Under the pieces are notes generated by a model, which did not search any database, had not been told where the DNA came from, and saw only the letters and a list, made by a program, of their open reading frames with translations. Below, piece after piece: positions 39,201 through 52,340 of a stretch of DNA of 64,000 nucleotides. Source of the stretch: Membranipora membranacea (taxonomy: Eukaryota; Bryozoa; Gymnolaemata; Cheilostomatida; Membraniporidae). The stretch is taken from contig OU612073.1 of assembly GCA_914767715.1 (NCBI GenBank), positions 8,062,001-8,126,000 on the forward strand. Reading direction: 5' to 3'. The stretch's first letter is position 1; every line of letters starts with the position of its first letter. Both the position numbers and the translations under genes were made by a program.

Positions 39201-41575
39201 TTTGAAGTGAGTCTTGTGCATCTTTAACCTTATCGTGTATACTTTGAAGTGATTGTGACAGAATCAGATTTTTAAAATCATTCTAGAGTTCTCAGTCTAA
39301 TCTAGAAACTGCTCCATCAAGTATGGTAAAATCAATTTTTTTGAAAATCAGTCATCAAAATAAATTATTATCAACATCTTAAAAACATATCAAAATCAAT
39401 CAATATAAATAAATCAATTGTGGCCAATTTTTCCAAATAAAACTGGGAACTTAAGAATATTTTCAAAAACCTTATTCTGTCACAATCACTAAAACAATTA
39501 CCAACCTGACGTCAGTAAAAGTAGGACTAGGTGGGTTCATCTTACAATCATCCTCCATTCTGCTCTCTATATATGATACAGGCACTCTCCTCTCCCTGTC
39601 TTCCAGCTTACCCAGATTCAGAGACGGTATCCTTTACACAAAAGAGAGAGCATAACTCCAAATTAGAAATATCCTGTTTACACAACAGAGCATAACTCCA
39701 AATTAGAAAAGTTCAATGGCATATTTTAATATTTTCTGCTTCTAATTGATTGTTGATTTCATCTTTGTTGCAATTCGTAATCACTTGTTGACAAAATGAG
39801 TCACAAGTCTGAACACCGGTGAACCAAGGAGTTAGAGACTTGGGTGAACATGCTTAATGGATGAATGCATAGATGAATATTGTTTGATAAGGAAGAATAA
39901 AATTAATGTGTCTAGTTTTATAAGGATTATGAAACAATCTATGACATAAAAATCTAACTTCTTTATCTCAAACATAGACATGTATATTTAAGGGGCATAT
40001 CTGAGGTAAGAATAGTCAAAAATCGTACAACAGGTTAACATTATCAGCTGAGAAAGGAAGTTACCTGCTCAAATGACCGGTCAGTTACACTGGTCCGACC
40101 CTACCATCTTATTTTATCATAAATAATGTCTTCTTCAGGCTAAGACGATAATGCATATTGCTAATAATGACAAACTGTCATTGCTAATGAAGACTTGAGA
40201 TAGGCTGGAATGCTGGGCTCAAATCTGTAAGAGCATCCCCATGAAAATTATTGATGGTTAGAAAATCCAGAGATTGTCCAGTTTAAGCTTTCCTATATAG
40301 TAAGCAGACAATTCTAATACTTTTCCCATCTCCAGGGAAAACTGGCCAATCAGCTGCATAAGTTCATCAAAATTGTAAAAAACCGGGCCATTAAAAATTT
40401 TCCAAAGGTTAATATTTGTGGTTGTTTATTAATTTGGTATATTTATATATATATATATATATATATCAATACTACTAGATTATTTCAATCAGCCTACATT
40501 GTGGGATGAATATTGATTGATTTGCTTACTGTTCATGTGGCTGATGGTATCCATGCTCAGCTGTTCTCTGCAACTGCTCTTGTCTGTCTTCTTCATAATC
40601 AACACCCTTCAAAGTTAGACATGATAGTGACAAGGTTAATCGAAAAATTGATTTCATACAGTTTAAAGCCTACAAAAGGACCACAGCAATACATAGTCTG
40701 GCAGCTAGTTTGGCAGTAGTTATGCAATATTTTGACACTGCAAAGATTAATACCACTTCTTGGTAAAATTATATGTAGTGTTAAAAATTGACCCCCTAAT
40801 TCATCAATGGCACCTGTGAGGTATCAAAATCTAGTGCTGTACCAGCGCAATAGGCTACAACCATGATCCTTCTGTTGTGTTTAACTTGCGGAATTCACCA
40901 GGCAAGAAGTATATGGGGGGGGGGGTGGGGAGATAGACCAAACCATCCCATATACAGACTGATTTTATAGAAAAGCAGAGAGCTCAGCTGTAGTTATTAA
41001 CCAATTTTACAGTGAAGCAGAAATGGCAGCCAATTGGGCTTACACCATAGTTGAGCTAGAGAGACAATTTCTAACACTAAATCTATTTTTACTCGGAAAC
41101 GCTATGATTTTTTTCATTGTAAAAAGAAAAGGATTTTGCATAACCATTGCAGAGCTAGCAGCCTGATATATATATGAGGTCTGTGGGTTGTCTTTACTGT
41201 GTTATCTAGTATCTGACCATTTAGTACAAGCAAAGGATCACAAACACAAATATAGAATTGGTAATATAGTAATAGATACAGTAATAAGCATCCATGAAAT
41301 AAAGCAAATCAGAGAACAGAAGAGAAGGGGCACTGGTCCAGCTAATAGGCACTGCTCCGGCTTATAAGATTCAATGCCTCATAACACAGCTTCTGGTGGT
41401 GCAAGAGGGTCAATTTAGGGCATGTTATGAAGCTGATTAACTGGGGGGGGGGGGGCAGATTTGATAATCCAAATCTTATTTTCATGGATGCTTAAATTGT
41501 CCGTACTGTAATAGGATTGAAACGACTAGATGGCCGACCACTTCCAGGTCGTCTGCTGGGTCTTCTGTTCTCCAT
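6192..41575 (-). CDS. CAPS2: calcyphosin-2-like EF-hand protein, complete, 15 exons
   Basis: Exons in transcription order: 41575-41507, 40606-40530, 39631-39511, 36934-36815, 34711-34533, 32686-32612, 31180-31088, 26434-26341, 22296-22178, 21750-21647, 14027-13873, 11777-11658, 9194-9098, 8372-8268, 6259-6192. They sum to 1596 bases, 531 codons plus stop, and every intron phase matches. Residues 1-350 form a non-EF N-terminal half, basic at the start, with a hydrophobic GFFFFAENSLTIYEY stretch near 226-240. The C-terminal third is calcyphosin-like: canonical EF loops at 376-387 (DRTGDGMLDRYE) and 412-423 (DQNGDGVLDYGE), then two degenerate EF-hands near 448 and 495, ending in the family-like WGL. 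An in-frame TAA lies ten codons upstream of the chosen ATG. Ca2+ binding is predicted from the two intact loops; cellular role is not established from sequence. The CAPS2 name rests on domain order, length and the C-terminus. Confidence 0.85.
8268..8372 (-). CDS. CAPS2: CAPS2-like exon 14, degenerate EF-hand 4
   Basis: Residues 475-510. WSHCVNQGEITYPEFEDYY resembles the calcyphosin terminal EF-hand, with the loop acidic residues replaced. Acceptor GCTTATAG, donor gtaaga. Confidence 0.88.
9098..9194 (-). CDS. CAPS2: CAPS2-like exon 13, degenerate EF-hand 3
   Basis: Residues 443-475. AFQKIDPMHRGVISADLMRK keeps the EF helix pattern, but the loop has Arg at position 5 and Leu at position 12, so Ca2+ binding is unlikely. 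Donor gtattc, phase 1 out. Confidence 0.88.
10221..10329 (+). repeat. dispersed repeat R1, copy a
   Basis: Shares long blocks with 13421-13511, among them CACTGACACCCTTATT, TTCAAACTATAAGTGAAAGA and TTGATGTACATTGAG. Same orientation, family unknown. Confidence 0.6.
11658..11777 (-). CDS. CAPS2: CAPS2-like exon 12, EF-hand 2
   Basis: Residues 403-442. Canonical EF loop DQNGDGVLDYGE at 412-423, followed by FIRSFIGTMSELRK. Acceptor TATTGCAG, donor gtaagt, phase 0 on both sides. Confidence 0.93.
13421..13511 (+). repeat. dispersed repeat R1, copy b
   Basis: Partner of the copy at 10221-10329, slightly shorter by an internal deletion after AGTGAAAGAA. Confidence 0.6.
13873..14027 (-). CDS. CAPS2: CAPS2-like exon 11, EF-hand 1
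   Basis: Residues 351-402. Canonical EF loop DRTGDGMLDRYE at 376-387, with Asp at positions 1, 5 and 9 and Glu at 12. Acceptor ACTTTTAG, donor gtatcc. Confidence 0.9.
16558..16623 (+). repeat. GGTA/GGAA microsatellite-like tract
   Basis: Imperfect tandem GTAG and GAAG units such as GGTAGGTAGGTAGGAAGG. Confidence 0.8.
17578..17706. mobile_element. fold-back element, related to 53119-53242
   Basis: Arms at 17621-17651 and 17675-17706 are imperfect inverted repeats (AAGCTAGCAATTAGGGCAAC against the complement of GTTGCTCCCAATAATAGCTT). The left part, starting CTGCATTTACACTGCA, recurs at 53119-53242. Confidence 0.55.
21647..21750 (-). CDS. CAPS2: CAPS2-like exon 10
   Basis: Residues 316-351, including DEAEVWNKFHELPHEEYQDM. 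Acceptor CTTTCAG, donor gttagt, phase 1 out, matching exon 11 across a 7.6-kb intron. Confidence 0.85.
22178..22296 (-). CDS. CAPS2: CAPS2-like exon 9
   Basis: Residues 277-316, starting GNTLHFPVGGQSYLPETARQ. Acceptor TATTTCAG. Donor gtaaat at 22177 was chosen because it gives phase 2, which exon 10 requires. Confidence 0.85.
22297..26340. other. CAPS2-like intron 8
   Basis: No exon is needed here: exon 8 leaves phase 0 and exon 9 enters phase 0. A 52-base splice-site-bounded segment near 24538-24589 was tested and rejected. No strong repeat seen. Confidence 0.5.
26341..26434 (-). CDS. CAPS2: CAPS2-like exon 8
   Basis: Residues 245-276, including NHIHGRRRGMPYTLADIRP. Acceptor TTTTTAG, donor gtaagt, ends in phase 0 and joins exon 9 directly. 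Confidence 0.85.
28301..28488 (+). repeat. direct repeat R2, left copy
   Basis: Nearly identical to 29022-29194 (starts TGCAAAACTGATTAAAATCT, ends near AACAACAGTTCCAG). The right copy lacks about 17 bases around 28371-28392. Confidence 0.85.
28497..28643 (-). mobile_element. tRNA-derived SINE, copy 1
   Basis: On the minus strand the head reads GGGATGGTGAGATGGCTCAA, with an A box (TGGCTCAATCGGTTAGC) and a B box (GGGTTCGAGTCC). These are the internal RNA polymerase III promoter elements of a tRNA-like SINE. The body follows to about 28497. Confidence 0.75.
28897..29020 (-). mobile_element. tRNA-derived SINE, copy 2, head truncated
   Basis: Matches copy 1 from its GTTAGC at the end of the A box through the B box and body. 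The first ~20 bases of the tRNA-like head are missing, and the break abuts repeat R2. Confidence 0.75.
29022..29194 (+). repeat. direct repeat R2, right copy
   Basis: See 28301-28488. The two copies are 721 bases apart and, with the two SINEs, suggest a duplication of a SINE-plus-flank unit. Confidence 0.85.
30091..30172. repeat. imperfect fold-back
   Basis: TGGTGGCATTGTTCCATTAA at the left pairs imperfectly with TTAATGATGGAATGTCACTA and following bases at the right, giving about 38-base arms around a short centre. Confidence 0.55.
30530..30676 (-). mobile_element. tRNA-derived SINE of a second type
   Basis: Minus strand: GGTGGTGCAATGGGTAGGGC (A-box region), then GGTTCGATTCCCGG (B box), then a body with CAGGAAGGGCATCTGACCTC. 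The body motif resembles conserved core segments of some metazoan SINE superfamilies as I remember them. Confidence 0.7.
30842..30942. mobile_element. MITE family B (TAGCCTGTC ends), copy 1
   Basis: Inverted ends carry CTTGACAAGCTT-type arms. Flanked by GGTGGGTCC (30833-30841) and GGTTGGTCC (30943-30951), a 9-bp target duplication with one change. Confidence 0.7.
31088..31180 (-). CDS. CAPS2: CAPS2-like exon 7
   Basis: Residues 214-245, including ELTGFFFFAENSLTIYEYKQ. Acceptor TTATTCAG, donor gtaagt, phase 2 on both sides. Confidence 0.87.
31344..31443. mobile_element. MITE family A (TTTAAGCGCTTAAAC ends), copy 1
   Basis: 100 bp in CAPS2-like intron 6. The 16-bp ends TTAAGCGCTTAAACTG are exact inverted repeats. 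Perfect 9-bp direct repeats TGTTAAAAG flank it at 31335-31343 and 31444-31452. No coding capacity. Confidence 0.85.
32035..32240 (+). repeat. dispersed repeat R3, copy in CAPS2-like intron 6
   Basis: Related to 51935-52135, 55826-56043 and 58268-58475. Contains CATGTGTATCTTTGATC at the left and CTATCGATCAGAGATATACAT at the right, the latter's complement resembling the former, so it is a short element with inverted ends. Confidence 0.65.
32429..32513 (+). repeat. 18-bp minisatellite
   Basis: About four to five imperfect copies of GTGTGTGGTGACTTGTAA, with variant units TGGTGACTTATAAGTGAC. Confidence 0.8.
32612..32686 (-). CDS. CAPS2: CAPS2-like exon 6
   Basis: Residues 189-214, including ATEQLLSQRVRFGARILSR. 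Acceptor TTTTTCAG, donor gtaaca, phase 2 on both sides. Confidence 0.85.
32687..34532. other. CAPS2-like intron 5
   Basis: AT-rich with no supported gene. Its notable content is the MITE at 34153-34296. Confidence 0.5.
34153..34296. mobile_element. MITE family A, copy 2, perfect target duplication
   Basis: 144 bp, almost entirely two inverted arms of about 60 bp that start TAGTTTAAGCGCTCAAA and contain GAGGCATTTCATTATCAACC. Flanked by exact 9-bp repeats CTAGAACCT (34144-34152 and 34297-34305). The long terminal repeats and 9-bp duplication fit a Mutator-like non-autonomous element; the transposase source is not in the window. Confidence 0.88.
34533..34711 (-). CDS. CAPS2: CAPS2-like exon 5
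   Basis: Residues 130-189, starting TDFEERKRREKLLETVMVDQ, a charged, probably helical stretch. Acceptor CTTTCAG, donor gtatgt, phase 0 in and phase 2 out. Confidence 0.85.
34753..34943 (+). repeat. dispersed repeat R4, plus-orientation copy
   Basis: Lies in CAPS2-like intron 4. Matches the reverse complement of 37411-37600 over about 190 bases, including CCTACTAGGCCATG, AAAGTCATT and GGGATCATAGTGGATCATAG. Confidence 0.8.
36561..36666. mobile_element. fold-back with perfect 17-bp central palindrome arms
   Basis: AAAACACGATCACACAA (36597-36613) pairs exactly with 36619-36635 over a 5-base loop. The flanks ATCATTCTAA...GAATTCCAT and ATGGAATT...GGAATGAT extend the pairing imperfectly. No clear target duplication seen. 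Confidence 0.65.
36815..36934 (-). CDS. CAPS2: CAPS2-like exon 4
   Basis: Residues 90-129, 40 codons, phase 0 on both sides, donor gtaagt. It is bracketed by an inverted pair of the same dispersed repeat (34753-34943 and 37411-37600). Confidence 0.8.
37411..37600 (-). repeat. dispersed repeat R4, minus-orientation copy
   Basis: In CAPS2-like intron 3, inverted relative to 34753-34943. Has its own internal fold-back of CATAGTGGATCATAGTG against CACTATGATCCACTATG. Confidence 0.8.
37601..39510. other. rest of CAPS2-like intron 3
   Basis: No gene supported. An AT dinucleotide run sits at about 38499-38518. Several 60-75-codon frames show no motif. Confidence 0.5.
39511..39631 (-). CDS. CAPS2: CAPS2-like exon 3
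   Basis: Residues 49-89, including IPSLNLGKLEDRERRVPVSY. Acceptor TGTAAAG. I chose the donor gtcagg at 39510, because the alternative donor five bases further on would shift exon 4 into an immediate stop. Confidence 0.75.
40440..40466 (+). repeat. AT microsatellite
   Basis: Run of alternating AT in CAPS2-like intron 2, just outside exon 2. Confidence 0.85.
40530..40606 (-). CDS. CAPS2: CAPS2-like exon 2
   Basis: Residues 24-49, starting GVDYEEDRQEQLQ. Acceptor TTTGAAG, strong donor gtaagc, phase 0 in and phase 2 out. Confidence 0.8.
41507..41575 (-). CDS. CAPS2: CAPS2-like exon 1 (start codon)
   Basis: ATG at 41575-41573. Encodes residues 1-23, rich in Arg, Ser and Pro (MENRRPSRRPGSGRPSSRF). 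Donor gtacgg, phase 0. Confidence 0.75.
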
Positions 41576-44227
41576 ATTATACACTATATGAAGGTGATGT
41601 CTTTAACACTAGTTGTCTCTAGCTCTAAAGAGAGTTTCAGTCTTGGTCAGTGCTAAAATAAAAGAACCAATATCGTTATTGACTATTTAACTACTCAGTT
41701 AGGCAAATAAGTTTGTGAAGTAATCTCGACTCCATAGACGAGCATGGAATATGATTTGTCATAAATGTACAGTACTCTGATTGCGAAGTATTGAGGAATT
41801 TTTTGGCCATGACCAGTTTTTCTCACATCTGATATGATTATCAGTTCACAACTCACTTACGACATATCTAACTCCGTCTCGATGTGAGAAAAAAATATCA
41901 TAATTTTGGTCAATAGGAGACAACTACAGAAAAAGTGAAGTTCTGCAACGGCAGTAGTCCCTTTTTGGGAGATTCATTGTTTTGTTGGTGTAGCCCATGT
42001 TGTGAGCTAGGATACATTGTGGATCGGCATTCCAACACGCGTAATAGGCTTAATCCTGACGCTCTGTCACAAACACACAGCAGTGAGCGCTCGCACGGCA
42101 GGACATCCTCATGCAAACCCTAGAGCACACACCACACTACTTTGTAGGCCTTAAGTGTTAAAGACATGCCACACGCAGCCCTTGCCATACTTCTGTGTGA
42201 GGTCATACAACACCATAAAACAGCCGTACCCCTACCGTTGTCAGCGCCGGTTATTTTAGTGTCCATCAAGGTTCAGAACAGTAAACATTTGTAAATGGAA
42301 TAGAAGATCTCCAGGCCAAGATGCGAAAGATGTTCACTTATGGATGCAAAATTGGTAACTATCAATAACTACACTGATTTTATATGCAGCAAAAATAACT
42401 TGAAACTTGAGTGATTTATTACTTAATAATATTATAATAATGAGATTGGATCATTAATTAACTCAGGCAATTTGAGTCATTTCAAATCGCACTACACTAG
42501 GCTTGTTTTGTCTCATATATGTGATGAAGTTCAGATCCTCGCATTCTTCTCGGTAATAGCAGGACATACATCTGGATCAAACTCAAGAGTAAGATATAAA
42601 TAAATAATAATAATAATAACCAGTTGAGTTGAGTCAAGGAGTTGTACTCCTTGGTTGAGTTATGATTCAGAGAACTCACTGCTTGTTCTTGATCAGAGGC
42701 CTGAATGTAAGCAAAACTGGAAGTGGTCACTTATCATTACACTTTGAACAGTCTCCTTAAGTTTGATTAATAATCAGCAAGTAAGTATTTGTCCCAGCTG
42801 TTGTTGGAACTGGCTACTTATGGGCAGCAGGGGAAATAATTTATTTTTTCTTTTTGAAATGTCATATACAAAAATATTTGTTTGAGTCACCAGAATAATT
42901 TATAGCCAAAGAATTCTGAAATATTTGACAACAAAATCAGGTACTCCCACGTAAGCCTCATACAATCTCAATTAGTTTTGCAACTCAAATTATTCACCTG
43001 ATGTCTTCAGTCCTTGGATATTATTAGATATCATTAAAAGTCAGAAAAATGACTTGAAAACAATCATTCATGCATGGCCATATCAGACTTTTTCGAGGTC
43101 TTGGATGGCTCCACATCATAAATCACTGCTCTAGCAACTTGCTGCGCGGGCCCCTGAGGTTTGCAACAGGGAGTGACAGTCTCCATGGTTTACAAGCATG
43201 TGTCCAAGTGGTTGAGTGACCCAGTGGATTGGTTGAGTGAGTGTGTGTGTCCAATTACTTATTATACCAACCAATGGACTGTGGTTGAGTCACTGCTGTC
43301 AGAGGGCAATAGATAGATAGGTAGGTGCATGGCAATTATGTAGCCTGTATTTTGTCAAGCTTTGTTGTGGGGGAAACAAAGCCCCTCCCCCCCCCCCAAC
43401 AAAGACAGGCTAGGCAACTTTGGGCCCTTGGGACATCAAGACACATGATGATGGGGGCAAGAACATGGGCCCAGCAGTACACTTTGCCCATGTCCACTAT
43501 CAACCACAGTGTTCTGCTGGGCAGATCCCCCATGGGCAAGAAGTTAGGTATGTCCATGTTAGCCTTATCTTAAAGGCCCCTTTTGTGTTTTGGGCCTCTT
43601 TTTCTATGTCCAGCATCAACCACTTAAACCAAACTTGAGTGGGTTCATCAATATTAGGGTATATGAGCAAAGAACACAGAGGTTCTTGAGTTTGGTGACC
43701 CACAGTTAGTCGAGCGCCCAGTCAGTGGCATGCCAAGTATAATATAATTGTTAGTTGCAGTTACATGTTGAAGGAGGATGTACCCACTGCAAGACCTATG
43801 TCAGAAAGTTAACCTGAACTAACTGGTAAAGCTTGTCGCGACTTCTGATTACTAACTTACTTGAGACTTGTCATGCCTTATTATAGATTAAGTCAAACCA
43901 GGGACTCCTTGGTCACTACAGATATTGCCAGGCCAGGGACCAGACTTGATTGGTGGAAAGTGCAGTGAGTGAATTTCTCTTCCATACAACATCAACCATA
44001 TATAAACTCAGCAAAGTATTATATGACTGGAGTTAAGTAATTATGTGCATAAAAATAAGATATATGACCTAATATGGAAGGATCTTGCCATTCATCTGAT
44101 TAAGGTATATATAATATCATAAACATATCAATCTCTTGCAGCCCTAGTCACTGTTCTACTTGACACCACTGCTCAGACAGGCATTAGCTGGACTGATTGC
44201 GGAAGTCTGTAGCAGTACTGGATAATT
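41576..44227. other. divergent intergenic region, CAPS2-like to PHYHD1
   Basis: The two genes start away from each other here, so promoters or 5' UTR exons of both probably lie inside. No TATA-like element at a convincing distance was found. Contents include a hairpin of CAAGGAGT/ACTCCTTG (42635-42653), GT-rich DNA near 43230 and a family B MITE at 43341-43412. Confidence 0.5.
43341..43412. mobile_element. MITE family B, copy 2
   Basis: Starts TAGCCTGTATTTTGTCAAGC and ends GACAGGCTA, with a poly-C centre. Flanks GGCAATTATG and GGCAACTTTG agree at 8 of 10 bases, a degenerate target duplication. Confidence 0.6.
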
Positions 44228-49208
<4,981 letters not shown>

Positions 49209-50021
49209 GTATACAGCATCTCATTTCACTAAACTGCCCACAAAGGCCAACTGGGACAAACATCCATCTATATTACGCAACGAAAAGGCGTGATGGATTT
49301 TTTTTGTAGTTCACCTTATCAAGTGATCCAGTATTTAGTTTAGTCTTAGCTGCTTTTAAACTGATTAATTAATCTTTTTGTAACCGATCTATTTTTATTG
49401 CCATCAAAATTGTTCAGGACTATTTTTCTTATATCATATGCGCTCACTTAATAACTTTTTAATTTTTGTCTTGCATATTCGGGTGTGGTTGAAACACTAC
49501 AGCCATGATGTAATATGAAATAGTAAGTTGAGTTAGTAATAATAAGTAGGCCATATAGACCCTGGGCAACAGGTTATTGTTCCCGATGGTTTCTACGTCA
49601 TTACATTTCAATGGCGTGATCCGGATATTTGATCTATGGATTATACTAGACTAAAGTAGTACGGTAAAACTCCTTCCCATCTGCAATCTATGGCCTGGTT
49701 TCGCCTGCCAAACAAAAGCTGGCTAATATCACAATGGAGTGTACTCCTTTCTTATCTCAGCCTTGGTTCCCATCACCCAACAGACTTCCTACTCATAAAG
49801 CCCTTGGTACAGAAGTAAAGTGTTGGTACAGAAGCTATTGCTCTTATCAGAACAGATGTCAGATCTCTCAGAAGTTGTTAAGTGAAAGTGGTAGAAACTC
49901 GTGCGCTTGATCACAAAGCCTTATATCTTATGTACATCTTCCCGGTAATTAGCAGGCTAACCCTGCGCCCCACCCGTTTATTTGATGAATCTACATACAT
50001 GGCATATGTAAAGTACTAGGT

Positions 50022-50028
50022 TATATAA
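50022..50028 (+). promoter_or_regulatory. TATA box of the first GM2A-like gene
   Basis: TATATAA 72 bases before the ATG at 50100. This would place transcription start near 50050 and give a short 5' UTR. Confidence 0.55.
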
Positions 50029-50099
50029 GGTCTTGCGTGGTTTCACATCCCCAGTCTTCCACACAATTAATCTCTTGTTAGGACCGTGTTTGCTCCACC

Positions 50100-50169
50100 A
50101 TGCTGTTTCTATTCTCTGCTGCCGTTCTGGTTTTCGCAGCCTCTGCTGCTGATGTAGCTACTGATTGCG
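50100..50169 (+). CDS. GM2A-like 1 exon 1
   Basis: Signal peptide and the first Cys (DC, then split Gly). Donor gtaagc, phase 1. Confidence 0.9.
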
Positions 50170-52294
50170 GTAAGCATACATTACATTACTGGTTGTGATA
50201 GAGCTTTAACTTGATAGTGTAATTGATATCTATTTTGATGAATTGATGCCAAAAAGGTTTCATACCAATCGGCATCTTTTGGTGATTTTACCAGCCACTA
50301 AGTCCTACCAGGAGGCACAGTAGACAATAATAATTGATTTCTCGTGCCATGATAATATGGAAACAAAAGGTTTACATTCTTCATGATGAAATATCTATGA
50401 TTCTGTCTTTGTGTAGGTCCTGATGATGCTTGGATAAAATTCAACACAATCGACATCTCTCCCACGCCATTCGACATTCTGGGTAACCTGACTGTAATCG
50501 CTGATGTGGACACAAACAAGGTCATCGGAAATGGCGTTAAGTTGATCGTCAATCTCAAAAAGAGCAACCTCAATGGTGGCTTCAAATGGGAGGTCAGTCT
50601 TTTTTTCAAGTCACAATGTCATAAAACCAGTTAGCTTATATTGTTCCTGTTCCCTTCCACTTCTGACTGAAATAGCACTGGTTGCCAATGGTAACCTGAA
50701 GATAGAGACAAAAGGCCATAGCCAATCAGAATTATGTTTCCTTTACATTGAGTTCCACCAATCTAGCGATCCTCATGAAATGTATGACTTTCTCTTTCAT
50801 ATAGGTACCTTGCACCAGTATTGGTTTGATTGGTGATGCTGCTCTTGGTTTCACTGGATTCATTGGCACTTGGTATGTTCTTTGTCTGGTGTTATATTTG
50901 ACACATAAATATAATATAAATATCTATATTTTTATGAGTTGAAGTTGTGACGCTACATATATGAATTATGCTCCCTTATACACTATGAAACAACGCAAGT
51001 TAGACAGAATGAAAACCTACCTGAGAATGTTTTAATAATTGTTCTTGGTTTCCCTCTCACTCTTACCAAGCCAATCACTATGATGGATGAATTGCTGGGT
51101 GTCAAAGGCAAATTGCGTCCAAAGTTTTAAAACACAATATAAATTTTGTTCATTCCATCATTTAGTATTGTTTATATTACATATAATGTTTTAGATAATC
51201 TATTCTTTTAACAGTGATTACGACAACGCCTGTGACTTCCCATTCTTGAAATCCTGGGTAGAAAACAACAACTGCCCTGCATTCTTCACAGACTACAGTA
51301 TCCCATGTAAATGCCCATTCGAGCCCCAGAAGTTCTCCACCAAAGGACCAATCACTGTGGACCTCTCAGAGTTCAAGGACAGAATGCCAAAATGGCTAGT
51401 CGAGGTAATGTATTTTTTTGCTACAACACCAAACACTGTCTCATTGTTTCTTGACCGAGACATGAAGATCATTGTTGTAGTAGGCTACAACTACTAAAAA
51501 ATCAATGTCATAAAACTCAGTTTTTAAATTTTGGCATTAAGGTATAATAACGATGTCGGCGAATTCTCATTAGACATTTGGTTGGAAACATTATTTAGTA
51601 AGTAAGTAAGTAAGCTGCACAACAACCAAACCCGCTGAAAATTCCTCTGAAGAAATTGACAAATTAGCTTGGAGCTCATTTTTCCAGCGATCAGCATATA
51701 GCTCAAAGATGGGGTAAACTTATTATTTAAGGTTTTCTTTTTCCAGACACACCCTGGTTTGTCTACCTTTGCCATATTTCATATGAAACAAAATTTGTAG
51801 AGTAGCAACCCGTGGCATTATCTAGGTCTGTTAAGACTAATCGATGCTTTTCATTGGTGCGCTTATAATTTTATCATTAGAGAAAGCCACCACCATAACT
51901 AATCTCATTTAGTAAACAATTTACATGATAGTTAAGATGCACACAGACATCAGATTTAATAATATTTATTATTTATTATTAAGTCTATGGAGTGTCTAAA
52001 TGTTCCTGCTCCTTAATAATGAAGTCTCCTCATATTCCTTCGAATGGTACTCTAGCAAAGTGAATAAAAAATCACTCTCTATCGATCAGAGATATACATG
52101 CACCGGTATATCATGTGATCAATGTGGTCAAGATGTTCACATATGCATTATTTTTGCAGGGAGGTTATGAGGTCAAGGTCGAGATGAAGGACACACAAAA
52201 CAACAATAAACTGGTCGGCTGTATGGAGATGAAATTTGATGCCGTCGTCAAAATTGACTGCCCACCATCACTGAAGAAATTTGGTGCCTGCTGA
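50100..52294 (+). CDS. GM2-activator-like ML-domain protein 1, complete
   Basis: Exons 50100-50169, 50417-50592, 50805-50872, 51215-51404 and 52160-52294 total 639 bases, 212 aa plus stop, in consistent phases 1, 0, 2, 0. Residues 1-17 are a signal peptide (MLFLFSAAVLVFAASA). Mature protein follows the ganglioside GM2 activator plan: DCG at 23, a long N-terminal beta region, VPCTSIG at 83, then GTCDYDNACDFPFLKSW, IPCKCPFEPQKF, RMPKWLVEGGYEV and KLVGCMEMKF. Ten cysteines (23, 85, 105, 111, 125, 136, 138, 189, 202, 212) would allow five disulfides, one more than the mammalian protein. The family binds and presents glycolipid in the lysosome or outside the cell; the ligand here is unknown. First member of a local tandem cluster, with poly-A signal at 52335-52340. 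Confidence 0.9.
50417..50592 (+). CDS. GM2A-like 1 exon 2
   Basis: Residues 24-82, including PDDAWIKFNTIDISPTPFDI and KKSNLNGGFKWE. Acceptor TTGTGTAG, donor gtcagt. Confidence 0.92.
50805..50872 (+). CDS. GM2A-like 1 exon 3
   Basis: Residues 83-105, VPCTSIGLIGDAALGFTGFI. Acceptor CATATAG, donor gtatgt, phase 2. Confidence 0.9.
51215..51404 (+). CDS. GM2A-like 1 exon 4
   Basis: Residues 105-168 with five of the ten cysteines and the conserved RMPKWLVE end. Acceptor TTAACAG, donor gtaatg. Confidence 0.93.
51935..52135 (+). repeat. dispersed repeat R3, copy in GM2A-like 1 intron 4
   Basis: Right part (TCTATCGATCAGAGATATAC) is well preserved, left part diverged. It sits in the equivalent place to 55826-56043, so both predate the tandem duplication. 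Confidence 0.6.
52160..52294 (+). CDS. GM2A-like 1 exon 5 (stop)
   Basis: Residues 169-212, GGYEVKVEMKD to KKFGAC, then TGA. Acceptor TTTTGCAG. Confidence 0.93.
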   Translation, partial: GGYEVKVEMKDTQNNNKLVGCMEMKFDAVVKIDCPPSLKKFGAC

Positions 52295-52334
52295 TAGTGT
52301 TCATTCTAGTTTTTTGATACTTGCATTTACATAA

Positions 52335-52340
52335 AATAAA
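52335..52340 (+). other. poly-A signal of GM2A-like 1
   Basis: AATAAA 41 bases past the stop. The same signal in the decayed copy has become part of its reading frame. Confidence 0.7.

Noticed and set aside
39506-39510. Alternative donor for CAPS2-like exon 3 after GACGTCAG
   Set aside because: It would put exon 4 in a frame with an immediate TAA; the donor gtcagg five bases earlier keeps the frame.
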